Source: an uncultured Clostridium sp. (GTDB lineage: Bacteria > Bacillota > Clostridia > TANB77 > CAG-508). From it: a DNA stretch of 46,995 nucleotides. The position numbers and the translations under genes are program-made. The notes below the pieces were generated by a model, which was given only the letters and a program-made list of their open reading frames with translations, did no database searches and had not been told where the DNA came from. Below, piece after piece: positions 1 through 9,153 of the stretch (position 1 is the stretch's first letter; each line of letters opens with the position of its first letter). The stretch spans positions 1-46,995 of the forward strand of contig CANTGH010000011.1 in the NCBI GenBank assembly GCA_947653235.1, given 5' to 3'.

Positions 1-49
1 ATGTCTCCGCCGTGAAAGGGCGATGTCTTAACCGCTTGACCAAGGGGCC
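1..49 (-). tRNA. tRNA-Glu (anticodon TTC), partial at the window edge
   Basis: Read on the minus strand, the acceptor 5' half (GGCCCCT), D arm and anticodon stem-loop are present. The loop CTTTCAC gives anticodon TTC. The T arm and 3' end lie beyond the window start. It sits 31 bases downstream of tRNA-Lys on the same strand, so the two are probably co-transcribed. Confidence 0.88.
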
Positions 50-80
50 ATAAAACGAATCTATTTTCAACAGATTCGTT

Positions 81-156
81 TGGTGAGCTATCCGCGACTC
101 GAACGCGGGACAACTTGATTAAAAGTCAAGTGCTCTACCACCTGAGCTAATAGCCC
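81..156 (-). tRNA. tRNA-Lys (anticodon TTT)
   Basis: A 76-nt cloverleaf with encoded CCA. The acceptor GGGCTAT pairs with ATAGCTC with one G-U pair, the anticodon stem is CTTGA/TCAAG around a TTT anticodon, and the T loop GTTCGAG is standard. A sigma-A promoter lies just upstream on the minus strand. Confidence 0.95.
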
Positions 157-202
157 AAAATTTTGCATTGTCTTACAATTTTAATTTGTCAAGACATATA
201 AT

Positions 203-231
203 AGTATAAACGTTTTCTTTCGATTTGTCAA
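203..231 (-). promoter_or_regulatory. Sigma-A promoter of the tRNA-Lys/tRNA-Glu unit
   Basis: On the minus strand a perfect TTGACA (-35, 226-231) is followed after 17 bases by TATACT (-10, 203-208). It is about 45 bases upstream of the tRNA-Lys 5' end, as expected for a stable-RNA promoter. Confidence 0.75.
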
Positions 232-276
232 TACTTTTTTACAATTTTTCTATTATTTTTTCAAAAAAAAGTTCCT

Positions 277-741
277 TTATACCAATTCTTTAACTTTTTT
301 CTCCCAATTTAGCAATTTTTCCTTCTTGTCAATCCCATAAGCGTAACCAGTCATCGAGCCATTTGCGCCAATCACACGGTGACACGGCACAACAATAGCA
401 AGTGGATTTTTACCAATTGCACTTCCTACTGCACGAACTGCTTTGCTGTTTCCGATTTTTTGCGCAATTTCGCTATAGGAAACTGTTTTGCCATATGGAA
501 TTTTATAAAGTTCTCTCCAAACCTTCTGTTGAAAAGCCGTTCCAACGAATGTAATTGGTAAATCAAAATCCGTTCGCCCCCCCAAACAATATTCTTTTAA
601 TTGTGTTTTACAATTTTCGATAATTAGATTTGCATTATCCACATTTTGTTCCAAATCTGTGAATTTTATACTCACAATAATTTCATCATCTGCTCGAATT
701 TCTAATGTTCCAAATGGTGTTTTACAATATCCTACTTTCAT
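277..741 (-). CDS. ogt: Methylated-DNA--protein-cysteine S-methyltransferase
   Basis: This 154-residue protein repairs O6-alkylguanine by moving the alkyl group to its own cysteine. The active-site motif PCHRVIG is present near residue 118, preceded by the helix-turn-helix region YGKTVSYSEIA and the arginine-finger stretch SKAVRAVGSAIGKNP. Length and domain order match the Ogt/MGMT family, with the short N-terminal subdomain. It is a single gene downstream of the hsd operon with about 90 bases between, and it acts in the cytoplasm in direct DNA repair. No in-phase CGG codon was seen. Confidence 0.93.
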   Translation of the reverse strand: MKVGYCKTPFGTLEIRADDEIIVSIKFTDLEQNVDNANLIIENCKTQLKEYCLGGRTDFDLPITFVGTAFQQKVWRELYKIPYGKTVSYSEIAQKIGNSKAVRAVGSAIGKNPLAIVVPCHRVIGANGSMTGYAYGIDKKEKLLNWEKKVKELV

Positions 742-831
742 TTTTACCTCTCAAAAGTTATTCTATCTAGAACTAACCATCTAATTTCATTTTCAATTTG
801 GTAGTAATTAGATGGTAGTTAGAATAGATTT

Positions 832-3800
832 TTATTGATAATCATTGCTATCTTCTGTGTTGTTCTTGTTAGCCGTGTTTAAACTATTGTAGATTTCCTC
901 TGAAAAAATCCCTAGTACTTTTCGTTTCATTTCTTCATTAGCTAATAATAAGCTAAAGAAATCGTTATTTTGCTCCAACCCTTCAATTAAAGCCTCATCG
1001 ATATTGTCAAAATAGGAAAACTCAAAGTCTTTTAAAGTGTTATTTTGAGCCGATGTTCTCAATTTGCTTGATTTCATCATAATATCTTTGATTTGTAACA
1101 TTGCTTTTACAGCCACATCATTATCATAAGATTTGCCTGCTGTGCTATTTATTTCGGCAATAATCTTTGACAGTTTTTCTTCCTTATCGGGCGTTAAAAC
1201 AAAATTATCTGCTGTTGGTAGTTTTGTAATTGGATTTGATTTTAATTTGGTTTTAATATGTTCTGTTTTCTTTTTTTGAACAAAATTGGTAGCAGTAATC
1301 TTACCATCTAAATTGTAGCCTCCTCCTGGATGTTTAATATTGATATAAGCAAGTAACAAAGATATAAATTTATATTTTTTATGTAATTCAACATCTTCAA
1401 AACAAGTTGCCTGAAGTAAAAATTCATAGAAACGTATAAATTTTCTCATCGTCATGACAAATTCTCTTTGTTCCTCAACTTCTAATCCCTCCAGATTCTT
1501 TTTTGTTTTTTGGAATAAAAAGGTAAGTCTTTTCTTTTCTTTTGCTGTAATAGGATTATGATATAACAAGTCATTTGCATCATCAATATCCATTGGATCT
1601 ATGACATAATAACCATCAACTTTGGATTCTATATCATAAATAGAGCGTGGTGTTACGGAATTTGATAATAAAGTTGTTGTGTAATATGTCGAGAATGCAG
1701 AGGTTATCTCTTCATACTGATTAACAAAATCTAAGACAAATGTTTTTTTATCATAAGGTGGACAAATCCTATTTAATCTTGATAAGGTTTGAACTGCATT
1801 AACACCTTTTAATTTCTTTAAAATATACATAGCACATAGCTTTGGTTGGTCAAATCCAGTTTGATATTTATTGGCAACCAATAGCACTCTGTAGTCATCT
1901 TTATCAAATTCTGTTGGTAATTTATCTTCACTAAATCCATTCATAGTTGCTTCTGTATATTCAGTTGTATCCCCCTCTAGAGGCACTTTTCCTGAAAAGG
2001 CAACTAAAGCACGAATATTGGTATATCCTCTTTTATGGATATAATCTTCAAAGGCTTTTCGATATTTAACAGAACTTTCACGAGAAGCTGTTATAACCAT
2101 AGCTTTTGCTTGACCACCTAATTCATTCATTACAGTTGCTCGAAAGTGTTCAATGATAACCTCAATTCTTTGTGCGATATTGGTCTCATGAAGTTCAATA
2201 AATCTTGCGATTTGTCTTTTAGCCTCATTGGTTTTACATTTCGGATCCTCTTCGATTTCTTTATTGATCTGATAGTAAGTTTGATACGTAATATAATTTT
2301 GAAGGACATCTAAAATAAATCCTTCTTCAATTGCTTGTTTCATAGAATAGATATGAAATGCTTCTCTTTGCCCTTTCTCATTTACTTTGCCAAATAAATG
2401 TAATGTCGTTGGTTTTGGTGTAGCTGTAAAGGCAAACATCGATACATTACTTTGTTTTCCATATTTAACAATTTCTTCTACAATTTTATCTTCCGTTGAA
2501 CTTTCAGCCAATTCTGCATTATCTGATCCCAAAACTTTTGTAACAGCACCCATATCTTTACCAGAAGTAGAAGAATGAGCCTCATCTATGATAACGGCAA
2601 ATTTCTTATTTTTTAAATTTTTCACTTCTTTTACAATGTAAGGGAATTTCTGGATGGTTGTACAAACTATTTTAGTGTTACCATTTAAAGCCATAGCGAG
2701 GTCATTTGAATTGCATTTGTTATCCATGACTTTAATTAAGCCAGATTTATGTTCCATACTTGTAACAGCAGCCTGAAGTTGTCTGTCAACAACAACTCGA
2801 TCGGTCACAATGATGATATTATCAAATATAATCTTATTATCTTTATCGTGTAAAGAAGATAATCGATAAGCTAACCATGCAATTGAATTTGTTTTTCCTG
2901 ACCCTGCACTGTGTTGTATCAAATAATTCTGACTAGAGCCGTTTTGATAAACATCTGCTAACACTTTATGTAAAACCTCTCGTTGATGAAATCGAGGAAA
3001 GATAAGAGTTTCCTTGATTTTGTTTTTACCAGTATTTTCATCCTTGTCTTCTTTTATTTCCACAAATATAAATTTGCTAATAAGCTCTAGTATTGAATCT
3101 TTGGTTAAAATGTCTTCCCACATATAAGAAACACTATATTTATCTTTATAAATAGGATTACCAGCACCTGAATTTATTCCTGTACCATTTCCCTTATTGA
3201 ATGGCAAGAAGAAAGTATCTTCACCAGTAAGTTTGGTTGTCATATAGACTTGTTCTAAATCCATAGCAAAATTAACGAAACTACCTGCTTTGAACAAAAA
3301 TAATCTGTTTTTTGGATTTCTTTCGGTTCGATATTGAAAAATAGCATCTTCGTAGTTTTGACCTACTGTATTGCATTTTAATTCAAATGTCATAATGGCT
3401 AAACCATTTAAGAAAATAACTAAATCAATTCTTTCCTTATCAGAAGCCCATACCTCTTCAGCAACTGAAAATATATTTTTTTCATGTTTAATCACTAATT
3501 CTTGATTAAAGTCAGTGGCAGGTTTCGTGTACATTAAATCCAATTTGATATTAGAAATTTCTATTCCATGTTTGAATACTTCTAGCAAGCCACCTCTTTT
3601 TTTCGTCATTTCCATGTTGAGATAGTTAACCAAAGTAGTTTCTAAATCGGATTTGTACACTTTTCTTAAAATTTCCATTTTGTCGGCTTGTGTATCATTC
3701 AAAAACTGAAATAATAATTCTTTATCCATAGCATATAAACGGTCAAAATTTTTGTTAGTACGAACAATATAGCCATTCTTTTTTTCCAGATAATCCATCA

Positions 3801-3840
3801 TAAAATGTTGGTATTGTTTCTCCGTTAAAATCTCATTCAT
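832..3840 (-). CDS. hsdR: Type I restriction enzyme, R (translocase/endonuclease) subunit
   Basis: A 1002-residue HsdR, the ATP-dependent translocase and nuclease of a type I system. The N-terminal PD-(D/E)XK nuclease shows as the DLVIFLNGLAIMTFELK region near residues 138-155. It is followed by a superfamily 2 helicase core with Walker A HSAGSGKT (near 310), DEAHSS (near 420), the FTATP motif and QTLSRLNR late in the motor. The length is normal. Its start overlaps the hsdS stop by one base, so it is translationally coupled and is the last gene of hsdM-hsdS-hsdR. It should cut unmodified foreign DNA after translocation, as a complex with HsdM and HsdS. No frame break or in-phase CGG was seen. 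Confidence 0.95.
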   Translation of the reverse strand: MNEILTEKQYQHFMMDYLEKKNGYIVRTNKNFDRLYAMDKELLFQFLNDTQADKMEILRKVYKSDLETTLVNYLNMEMTKKRGGLLEVFKHGIEISNIKLDLMYTKPATDFNQELVIKHEKNIFSVAEEVWASDKERIDLVIFLNGLAIMTFELKCNTVGQNYEDAIFQYRTERNPKNRLFLFKAGSFVNFAMDLEQVYMTTKLTGEDTFFLPFNKGNGTGINSGAGNPIYKDKYSVSYMWEDILTKDSILELISKFIFVEIKEDKDENTGKNKIKETLIFPRFHQREVLHKVLADVYQNGSSQNYLIQHSAGSGKTNSIAWLAYRLSSLHDKDNKIIFDNIIIVTDRVVVDRQLQAAVTSMEHKSGLIKVMDNKCNSNDLAMALNGNTKIVCTTIQKFPYIVKEVKNLKNKKFAVIIDEAHSSTSGKDMGAVTKVLGSDNAELAESSTEDKIVEEIVKYGKQSNVSMFAFTATPKPTTLHLFGKVNEKGQREAFHIYSMKQAIEEGFILDVLQNYITYQTYYQINKEIEEDPKCKTNEAKRQIARFIELHETNIAQRIEVIIEHFRATVMNELGGQAKAMVITASRESSVKYRKAFEDYIHKRGYTNIRALVAFSGKVPLEGDTTEYTEATMNGFSEDKLPTEFDKDDYRVLLVANKYQTGFDQPKLCAMYILKKLKGVNAVQTLSRLNRICPPYDKKTFVLDFVNQYEEITSAFSTYYTTTLLSNSVTPRSIYDIESKVDGYYVIDPMDIDDANDLLYHNPITAKEKKRLTFLFQKTKKNLEGLEVEEQREFVMTMRKFIRFYEFLLQATCFEDVELHKKYKFISLLLAYINIKHPGGGYNLDGKITATNFVQKKKTEHIKTKLKSNPITKLPTADNFVLTPDKEEKLSKIIAEINSTAGKSYDNDVAVKAMLQIKDIMMKSSKLRTSAQNNTLKDFEFSYFDNIDEALIEGLEQNNDFFSLLLANEEMKRKVLGIFSEEIYNSLNTANKNNTEDSNDYQ

Positions 3841-5135
3841 TACACTTGAACCTCCTTTTTACCTGTTACATATTCATATATGAGCGATTTTTTGTATTCT
3901 TCTAGTATTTCAAGTTGTTTTCGTTTGTCTCTTATTGTACCATCTAAAATACTACATTTATCATCCAAATAATCTGAAATTTCTTGTTGTTCCTTTAATG
4001 GTGGTAAAGGTAATCGCATATTTTTCAAGTCAGCAACATTCAAATTTCCTTGGGTTCCTGCAAAATCAATAAATAATTCAGCATTTTTTCTAAAAGTATC
4101 AGTACTTAAGTAATATTTCATATAAGTATTTAAAATCTTATTATTTACTTTAATTAATGACAAAGATACATATATACTAAATTCATCATCTATATCTACA
4201 ATTGCTACCTTTCCAATGGACGCTCCAACTCTTACTTGTAAAATATCACCTTTTTGTGGTTTGACATTCTTTGTAATCTTTTTGTGTAATTCATAAGGAA
4301 TATATTTTTTTATAGATAAATCAACATTATCATTTTGTATATTTTGGGCTGATAAGAATAAAATTCCTTCTGACTCATCAACATATTCTGGAGTTGCTGC
4401 AATTCCACAAACTAAATTATTTACAACATATTTTATAGCAGGAAGTGACCAATTTTTAGGTATTTTACCAATCCACTCAATCCCACTTTCCTTCATTTCT
4501 ACATTAGGATTTAATCCCTTTGTAACAGCTTCCGTAATAACAGATTTCTTATATTCTTCAAGAATTTCAAGTTGCTTTTCAATATCTGCATGTAAACTGT
4601 CTATTTCAGAGCATTTATTGTCTAAAAAATTGGCTATTTTAATTTGTTGAAGTTTATTGGGAAATGGAATTTCTCTTTTAAATATGTCTGAAGAGGATAC
4701 TCTTAATCGAATTTCTAATATTCCCTTTGCATATTTTCTTAACTCTTTTTGAAATTCTCTCGTATTAAATATATAATTTATATATTTTATATCACTTTCT
4801 TTTGTTTCTTCAAAAACATAATAAACTGGGCTAACACAACCAAAATAATCTGAGATACCCACAGACCCAATCAAAATATTCATACTATTCACAATCAATG
4901 TATGGGGATAAGCTAATTTATATTGACTTACATCATCTTTTGCTTTGTTTCCCTGATTTCCTTTATCTTCGTATAACATGACTCCTTTATCTTTTACTAA
5001 AGATAAAACTTGATCAGTTTTAACTGGAGAATTTTTAATATTTTGTTCATTTAAACAAAATTGTAAACGTTTTACATTCCAATCCTGTGGCACCTTACCA
5101 ATCCACTCAATCCCACTATCTCTCATCTTCCTCAT
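3840..5135 (-). CDS. hsdS: Type I restriction-modification specificity subunit
   Basis: A 431-residue HsdS that determines the bipartite DNA target of the complex. Two target recognition domains are visible, each opened by the repeated motif SGIEWIGK (near residues 7 and 217) and closed by a coiled conserved helix with LEILEEYKKS. This two-fold internal repeat is the family hallmark. Its ATG overlaps the hsdM stop by four bases. I saw no second partial hsdS and no inverted repeats around it, so phase variation by inversion is not supported here. The recognition sequence cannot be predicted by eye. Confidence 0.93.
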   Translation of the reverse strand: MRKMRDSGIEWIGKVPQDWNVKRLQFCLNEQNIKNSPVKTDQVLSLVKDKGVMLYEDKGNQGNKAKDDVSQYKLAYPHTLIVNSMNILIGSVGISDYFGCVSPVYYVFEETKESDIKYINYIFNTREFQKELRKYAKGILEIRLRVSSSDIFKREIPFPNKLQQIKIANFLDNKCSEIDSLHADIEKQLEILEEYKKSVITEAVTKGLNPNVEMKESGIEWIGKIPKNWSLPAIKYVVNNLVCGIAATPEYVDESEGILFLSAQNIQNDNVDLSIKKYIPYELHKKITKNVKPQKGDILQVRVGASIGKVAIVDIDDEFSIYVSLSLIKVNNKILNTYMKYYLSTDTFRKNAELFIDFAGTQGNLNVADLKNMRLPLPPLKEQQEISDYLDDKCSILDGTIRDKRKQLEILEEYKKSLIYEYVTGKKEVQV

Positions 5136-7243
5136 CCAACACCTCCAAATAATTTCTTTATTCTTGAGTCTATGGATAGTTCTAATTCATGAAACCTCTT
5201 TTCTAATTCTTCAGAAGGAGTCGGTTTTTGATAGTGATAAAAATATCTTGTAAAAGGAATTTCAGCACCTGTTTTTATCACTGGATTTTTCTTTCCTAAA
5301 TCCTCTTCAAAAAAAGCCTTAGCATCTGGTATATGAGGTAAAACCTCTTTTTCCATATAATCCTCTATAGCAACTTTAAATGGTACAATCTCAATATCCT
5401 TTGTTTCCGTATCATAAATTACATTTCCGTTTTTATCTTTTTGAATATCGGCGGTTTTATCCATAACAGATAATCCTTTGGCTACTTTATCCATTATTTT
5501 AGTTAATAATTTAGAATTATTGATGGTATATTTTAAAATATCTTTTAGAACAGGCATAAAGGTCTCTGGATTTTTGTAAACTTCTGTACTAATAGAATGT
5601 TTCAAAGCTTTGAGAATATTATCATACATTGGCTTATTGGCTTGAAATGCATCCAACTTACTTTTCTCTTTACCAGTTAACTCTTCTGCATTTTCAAGTT
5701 CTTGCACTTTCGCTTCGTCATAAATAGAGGATAAAGCACCACTTGAAAGCATAGCCTGAATAGATTCTTCTGTGATACGATAACTTCTTTGAAGAGGTTG
5801 CATCACAGCATATTCTCTATAAATAAACTCTGTATTATCATAGATTTGGCAATATTCGTTTTCTTTAAAATCTGCATATAATTTTGTAATAGCTACTCGA
5901 TCTTTTGGTGTAATCTCATTCTTCTTATTTCCTAAATTCTTTCTTAACTTATGACATAAGTGAGAAGCATCAATCAGTTGAATTTTGCCTCTTCTCTCAG
6001 CTCTCTTATTTTTCGATAAAACCCAGATATAGGTCGCAATACCTGTATTATAAAACATATCCGTATTCAGTTGAATAATAGCTTCTAATAAATCATTTTC
6101 AAGTAGCCATCTTCTAATTTGAGATTCGCCCGAAGAAGTTCCACCACTAAATAATGGCGAACCATTTTCAATAATAGCTGCTCTACCATATGTTTCATCC
6201 AATTTGTTAATAGCTGATTGAACAAACAATAATTGCATATCTCCTGAACCAGGGGGACCTGCAGGAAAACGTCCTCTCCCTCCTTTTTGAGCTTCTTTTT
6301 TTACAGCTTCTTCAGCTCCTTCAGGTGCATCTTTTCCACCCCAAGGACAACCGAATGGTGGATTTTCAAGGACAAATCTCATTTTTGTATTGCTAAAACA
6401 ATCTGCTTTCATAGTATCCTGCAATCGAATATTATCGGCATTTTGATTTCGAATTAACATTTCAGCTAAACACATAGCATAGGATTCTGGATTTACTTCT
6501 TGCGAAAATAACCTTACATCAGCAGATGGATTAAAGCGATGGATATAATTAGATGCTGTGCTAAGCATACCACCTGTTCCCGCTGCTTGGTCTAAAATTG
6601 TTATAACTTTACCATCACAGAAAATATCTTCACAACCTTCTGCTAAGATAATCGAAACCATTGTTTTAATGATATCTCTACCAGTGTAATGGTCACCAGC
6701 TTCTGCATTTTCAGAAAATTTTCGAATTAGCTCTTCAAAGATATAGCCCATTTTCACATTATCAATTGTTTTAGGGTCTAAATCCAATTCGCTAAAGGCT
6801 TTAACAACAGATAAAAGTCTGTTATGTTTATCCATTTTATCGATTTGTTTATCAAACTCTAAATTTTTAATAATATCTTGTACATTCGTAGAAAAGTCAT
6901 TGATATAACTTTTAAAATTATCAGCTAAATTTTCCGGATCATTGATTAACTCAGCAAGAGAATAGTCACTAGTATTATAAAATTGGCACCCTGATATTTT
7001 ATACATCGCTTTGGCTGGATAATTTGGATTACTCTTAAACTTTCTCTTCACGGCATCTTTTGTTTGAACAAGAGCACATTCAAATCTGCGAATAATCGTC
7101 ATAGGAATAATAACATCTTTATATTTATCACTTTGATAAGGTCCTCTTAGCTTATTGGCTATAGACCAGATAAAGTTTACTTCTGTGGATACATCGATCG
7201 GCGAATCATCAAACAGGATGTCTATTTTATTTGTATTATTCAT
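5132..7243 (-). CDS. hsdM: Type I restriction-modification N6-adenine methyltransferase
   Basis: A 703-residue HsdM that methylates adenine in the HsdS-defined target and forms the core of the modification enzyme. SAM-binding motif I appears as LDQAAGTGGML near residue 216 and catalytic motif IV as ENPPFGCPWGG near residue 294. The N-terminal helical HsdM domain precedes them. It is first in the operon, with a strong GGAGG ribosome binding site about 10 bases before ATG. The long C-terminal extension of about 200 residues is typical of the larger HsdM proteins of Firmicutes. No in-phase CGG was seen. Confidence 0.95.
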   Translation of the reverse strand: MNNTNKIDILFDDSPIDVSTEVNFIWSIANKLRGPYQSDKYKDVIIPMTIIRRFECALVQTKDAVKRKFKSNPNYPAKAMYKISGCQFYNTSDYSLAELINDPENLADNFKSYINDFSTNVQDIIKNLEFDKQIDKMDKHNRLLSVVKAFSELDLDPKTIDNVKMGYIFEELIRKFSENAEAGDHYTGRDIIKTMVSIILAEGCEDIFCDGKVITILDQAAGTGGMLSTASNYIHRFNPSADVRLFSQEVNPESYAMCLAEMLIRNQNADNIRLQDTMKADCFSNTKMRFVLENPPFGCPWGGKDAPEGAEEAVKKEAQKGGRGRFPAGPPGSGDMQLLFVQSAINKLDETYGRAAIIENGSPLFSGGTSSGESQIRRWLLENDLLEAIIQLNTDMFYNTGIATYIWVLSKNKRAERRGKIQLIDASHLCHKLRKNLGNKKNEITPKDRVAITKLYADFKENEYCQIYDNTEFIYREYAVMQPLQRSYRITEESIQAMLSSGALSSIYDEAKVQELENAEELTGKEKSKLDAFQANKPMYDNILKALKHSISTEVYKNPETFMPVLKDILKYTINNSKLLTKIMDKVAKGLSVMDKTADIQKDKNGNVIYDTETKDIEIVPFKVAIEDYMEKEVLPHIPDAKAFFEEDLGKKNPVIKTGAEIPFTRYFYHYQKPTPSEELEKRFHELELSIDSRIKKLFGGVG

Positions 7244-7260
7244 TATTTATCGTCCTCCAT

Positions 7261-7285
7261 TGATATAATTATATTAGTTATATCA
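7261..7285. promoter_or_regulatory. Palindrome upstream of the hsd operon (possible operator)
   Basis: TGATATAA and TTATATCA flank a 9-base AT-rich spacer, 18 bases before the hsdM start codon. The position suits an operator or 5'-UTR element controlling the restriction operon, but no regulator gene is adjacent. The sequence is simple enough to arise by chance. Confidence 0.3.
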
Positions 7286-7364
7286 TAAAATGGGTTGAAA
7301 TTCTACAAATTTCTACAAAAAATGATAGTTAATTTTAAGGCAACATAGAGTTTTATGCCTCCCC

Positions 7365-7400
7365 TTTACTTCTCCTCCAATTTTTGCTATAATTCTTTCA
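7365..7400 (+). promoter_or_regulatory. Extended -10 promoter touching the yhcC start codon
   Basis: TGCTATAAT (extended -10, hexamer 7388-7393) lies seven bases before the ATG at 7400, with a weak TTTACT -35 at 7365-7370 (17-base spacer). Transcription would start at or next to the A of ATG, which would make the mRNA leaderless. Confidence 0.5.
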
Positions 7401-8314
7401 TGAAAGAAAATGAAAGATACAAACATCTAAACACTCATCTCAAAAACAAATTCGGCGAACGAACCCTCAAAATCTGCCTTGATGGCCATTTTTCCTGTCC
7501 CAATCGTGATGGAACCTTGGGTAAAAATGGTTGCATTTTTTGCAGTGGAAGAGGCTCTGGGGAACATATCCGTCCAGCTACAACAATTACAGAACAAGTC
7601 CAAAACTATTTTACAAGCTACAAAGCCCAAAGAGCCAACAAATTTATTGCCTATTTTCAAAACTTCACCAACACTTATGATACCATAGAAAATTTAAAAG
7701 CCAAATACGACGCAGCCTTAATTGACAACAGAATTGTAGCTTTAGCCATTGCCACGCGACCAGATTGTATCGATGAAAAAATTGTGCAACTTTTGAAAAG
7801 TTATACCAACCATTATTCCGTTTGGGTGGAACTTGGTTTGCAAACTGCTAATGATGAGACAGGAAAATTCCTAAATCGCGGATACAACTCGCAGCAATTT
7901 ACCAAAGCAGTGAAATTACTGCGTAAATACCAAATTGATATCGTTACTCATATCATGATTGGGTTGCCCAATGAAAAGTTTGAAGATTTGAAAAGCACAG
8001 TAGACTTCATCAATCAACATGAAATACAAGGATTAAAAATTCATGGTACCTATGTTGTGAAAAATACGGTTTTGGCGCAAATGTATGAAAGTGGAAAATA
8101 CGAGCCCATTTCTTTAGAAACTTACTTAAAGAGCTTGGCGTATGTTTTAACACATATTTCGCCGGATATTGTTATTCATCGCATATCTGGTGATGCACCA
8201 AAAGATTTGCTCATCGCACCAGAATGGAATGTTCATAAAAAATGGATTTTGAACGGATTAGATAAGTTGATGCGTGAGGAAAATTTGTGGCAAGGAAAAT
8301 ATTATTCCACATAA
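7400..8314 (+). CDS. YhcC-like radical SAM protein (TIGR01212 family)
   Basis: About 304 residues from the ATG at 7400. An upstream in-frame ATG at 7355 would add 15 residues, but family members start near the ERYKHLN segment and the -10 hexamer lies between the two. The N-terminal cluster motif SCPNRDGTLGKNGCIFC supplies the cysteines for the 4Fe-4S cluster that cleaves S-adenosylmethionine. A conserved GLQ/NRGYN stretch follows. The substrate of the family is not established. No Shine-Dalgarno sequence precedes 7400, unlike its neighbours. It faces away from the hsd operon and ends at a bidirectional terminator. Confidence 0.85.
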   Translation: MKENERYKHLNTHLKNKFGERTLKICLDGHFSCPNRDGTLGKNGCIFCSGRGSGEHIRPATTITEQVQNYFTSYKAQRANKFIAYFQNFTNTYDTIENLKAKYDAALIDNRIVALAIATRPDCIDEKIVQLLKSYTNHYSVWVELGLQTANDETGKFLNRGYNSQQFTKAVKLLRKYQIDIVTHIMIGLPNEKFEDLKSTVDFINQHEIQGLKIHGTYVVKNTVLAQMYESGKYEPISLETYLKSLAYVLTHISPDIVIHRISGDAPKDLLIAPEWNVHKKWILNGLDKLMREENLWQGKYYST

Positions 8315-8315
8315 A

Positions 8316-8345
8316 AACAGTGATGGTTATTACACCATCACTGTT
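8316..8345. terminator. Bidirectional terminator hairpin
   Basis: The stem AACAGTGATGG/CCATCACTGTT has an 8-base loop and lies just after the yhcC stop, between two convergent genes. The T tract is short. Confidence 0.65.
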
Positions 8346-8409
8346 CTCATCTTTCCACAAAATATTGCTTTGTTATTCAGTTATAACATTTCATATTTAC
8401 ACCTTACTC

Positions 8410-8979
8410 TTATCTTATCATTTTAAGCAATTCCAATATAATAAGATTTCCTTTTTTGACTAATTGCCCATATGCCCAAGTATTTTCCTGTGCTTCTATT
8501 TCACCAATACAAGCGATTTCTGATTCTATCAGGCAATCCTTGCTTGTTACTGCGGAATACATATTATGAAAATCGCGTTTTTTGATATTCCACATAAACA
8601 CTTCTGAAAAACCTCTTTTTTCTTCGCTTAATTTTGCATCATAAACAAGAATACTCTCAACATCTTTTTTGCAGAATATTCCTCCCATCCATTTTGTGTT
8701 CGCTTTCCCAAAAAATTCAATATACTCTCCTTCTTCAAAATAAAAAAACTCCTTTGCTCCTTTAAATCGCGGATATGTCTGGCATTTTATTACTATTCCA
8801 TCGTTTAGTTTTATAGTGAAGTTCCAAATTTCTTCATAGTCATCACTTGCCCGATAACATTCTTTGTGATAAACTACGTTTTCAATTCTTCCCACACCAT
8901 GGACAAGAATTGCTAGAGATTTTTCGGACCACTTATTTAATTGTGCCACGATCTCCCGAGCAGGTTTTAAATAATTCAT
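8410..8979 (-). CDS. Unknown protein, 189 residues (in-phase CGG codons)
   Basis: I do not recognise a family. The start is placed at the ATG at 8979 because AAAGGAG lies 6 bases upstream, which makes the 29 codons before it leader. The protein is soluble and mixed alpha/beta, with aromatic-rich beta segments (FFYFEEGEYIEFFG) and no signal peptide. It has its own near-perfect promoter. It carries two in-phase CGG codons (codon 8, 8956-8958; codon 43, 8851-8853), a codon that is otherwise absent from conserved genes here. A +1 shift at codon 8 would reach a stop within a few codons, so CGG must be read in frame for this protein to exist. It may be recently acquired. Confidence 0.6.
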   Translation of the reverse strand: MNYLKPAREIVAQLNKWSEKSLAILVHGVGRIENVVYHKECYRASDDYEEIWNFTIKLNDGIVIKCQTYPRFKGAKEFFYFEEGEYIEFFGKANTKWMGGIFCKKDVESILVYDAKLSEEKRGFSEVFMWNIKKRDFHNMYSAVTSKDCLIESEIACIGEIEAQENTWAYGQLVKKGNLIILELLKMIR

Positions 8980-9037
8980 TCTATTACTCCTTTCATTTTC
9001 AACTAAAAATGACTTGATACAACATTTTCCTAATTTT

Positions 9038-9066
9038 ATTATATCATATTTACATAAAATTGTCAA
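9038..9066 (-). promoter_or_regulatory. Sigma-A promoter of the 8410-8979 gene
   Basis: Minus-strand TTGACA (9061-9066), 17-base spacer, TATAAT (9038-9043). The spacer holds TTATGTAAAT, a string shared with other promoters of small genes in this window. Confidence 0.75.
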
Positions 9067-9104
9067 ATTTCAGATTTAATATTAATTTTTTATAGTTTCA
9101 CAAC

Positions 9105-9133
9105 TTGCAATTTCAAAACCCTTATGTTACACT
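9105..9133 (+). promoter_or_regulatory. Promoter of the metallopeptidase-like cluster
   Basis: TTGCAA (9105-9110), a 17-base spacer ending in TTATGT, then TACACT (9128-9133), 20 bases before the ATG at 9154. It is divergent from the neighbouring promoter at 9038-9066. Confidence 0.55.
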
Positions 9134-9153
9134 AAACATAAAGGAGAAAAATC

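Noticed and set aside
3840..5135. Phase-variable hsdS by inversion
   Set aside because: Only one complete hsdS is present, with no inverted repeats, partial copies or recombinase gene nearby.
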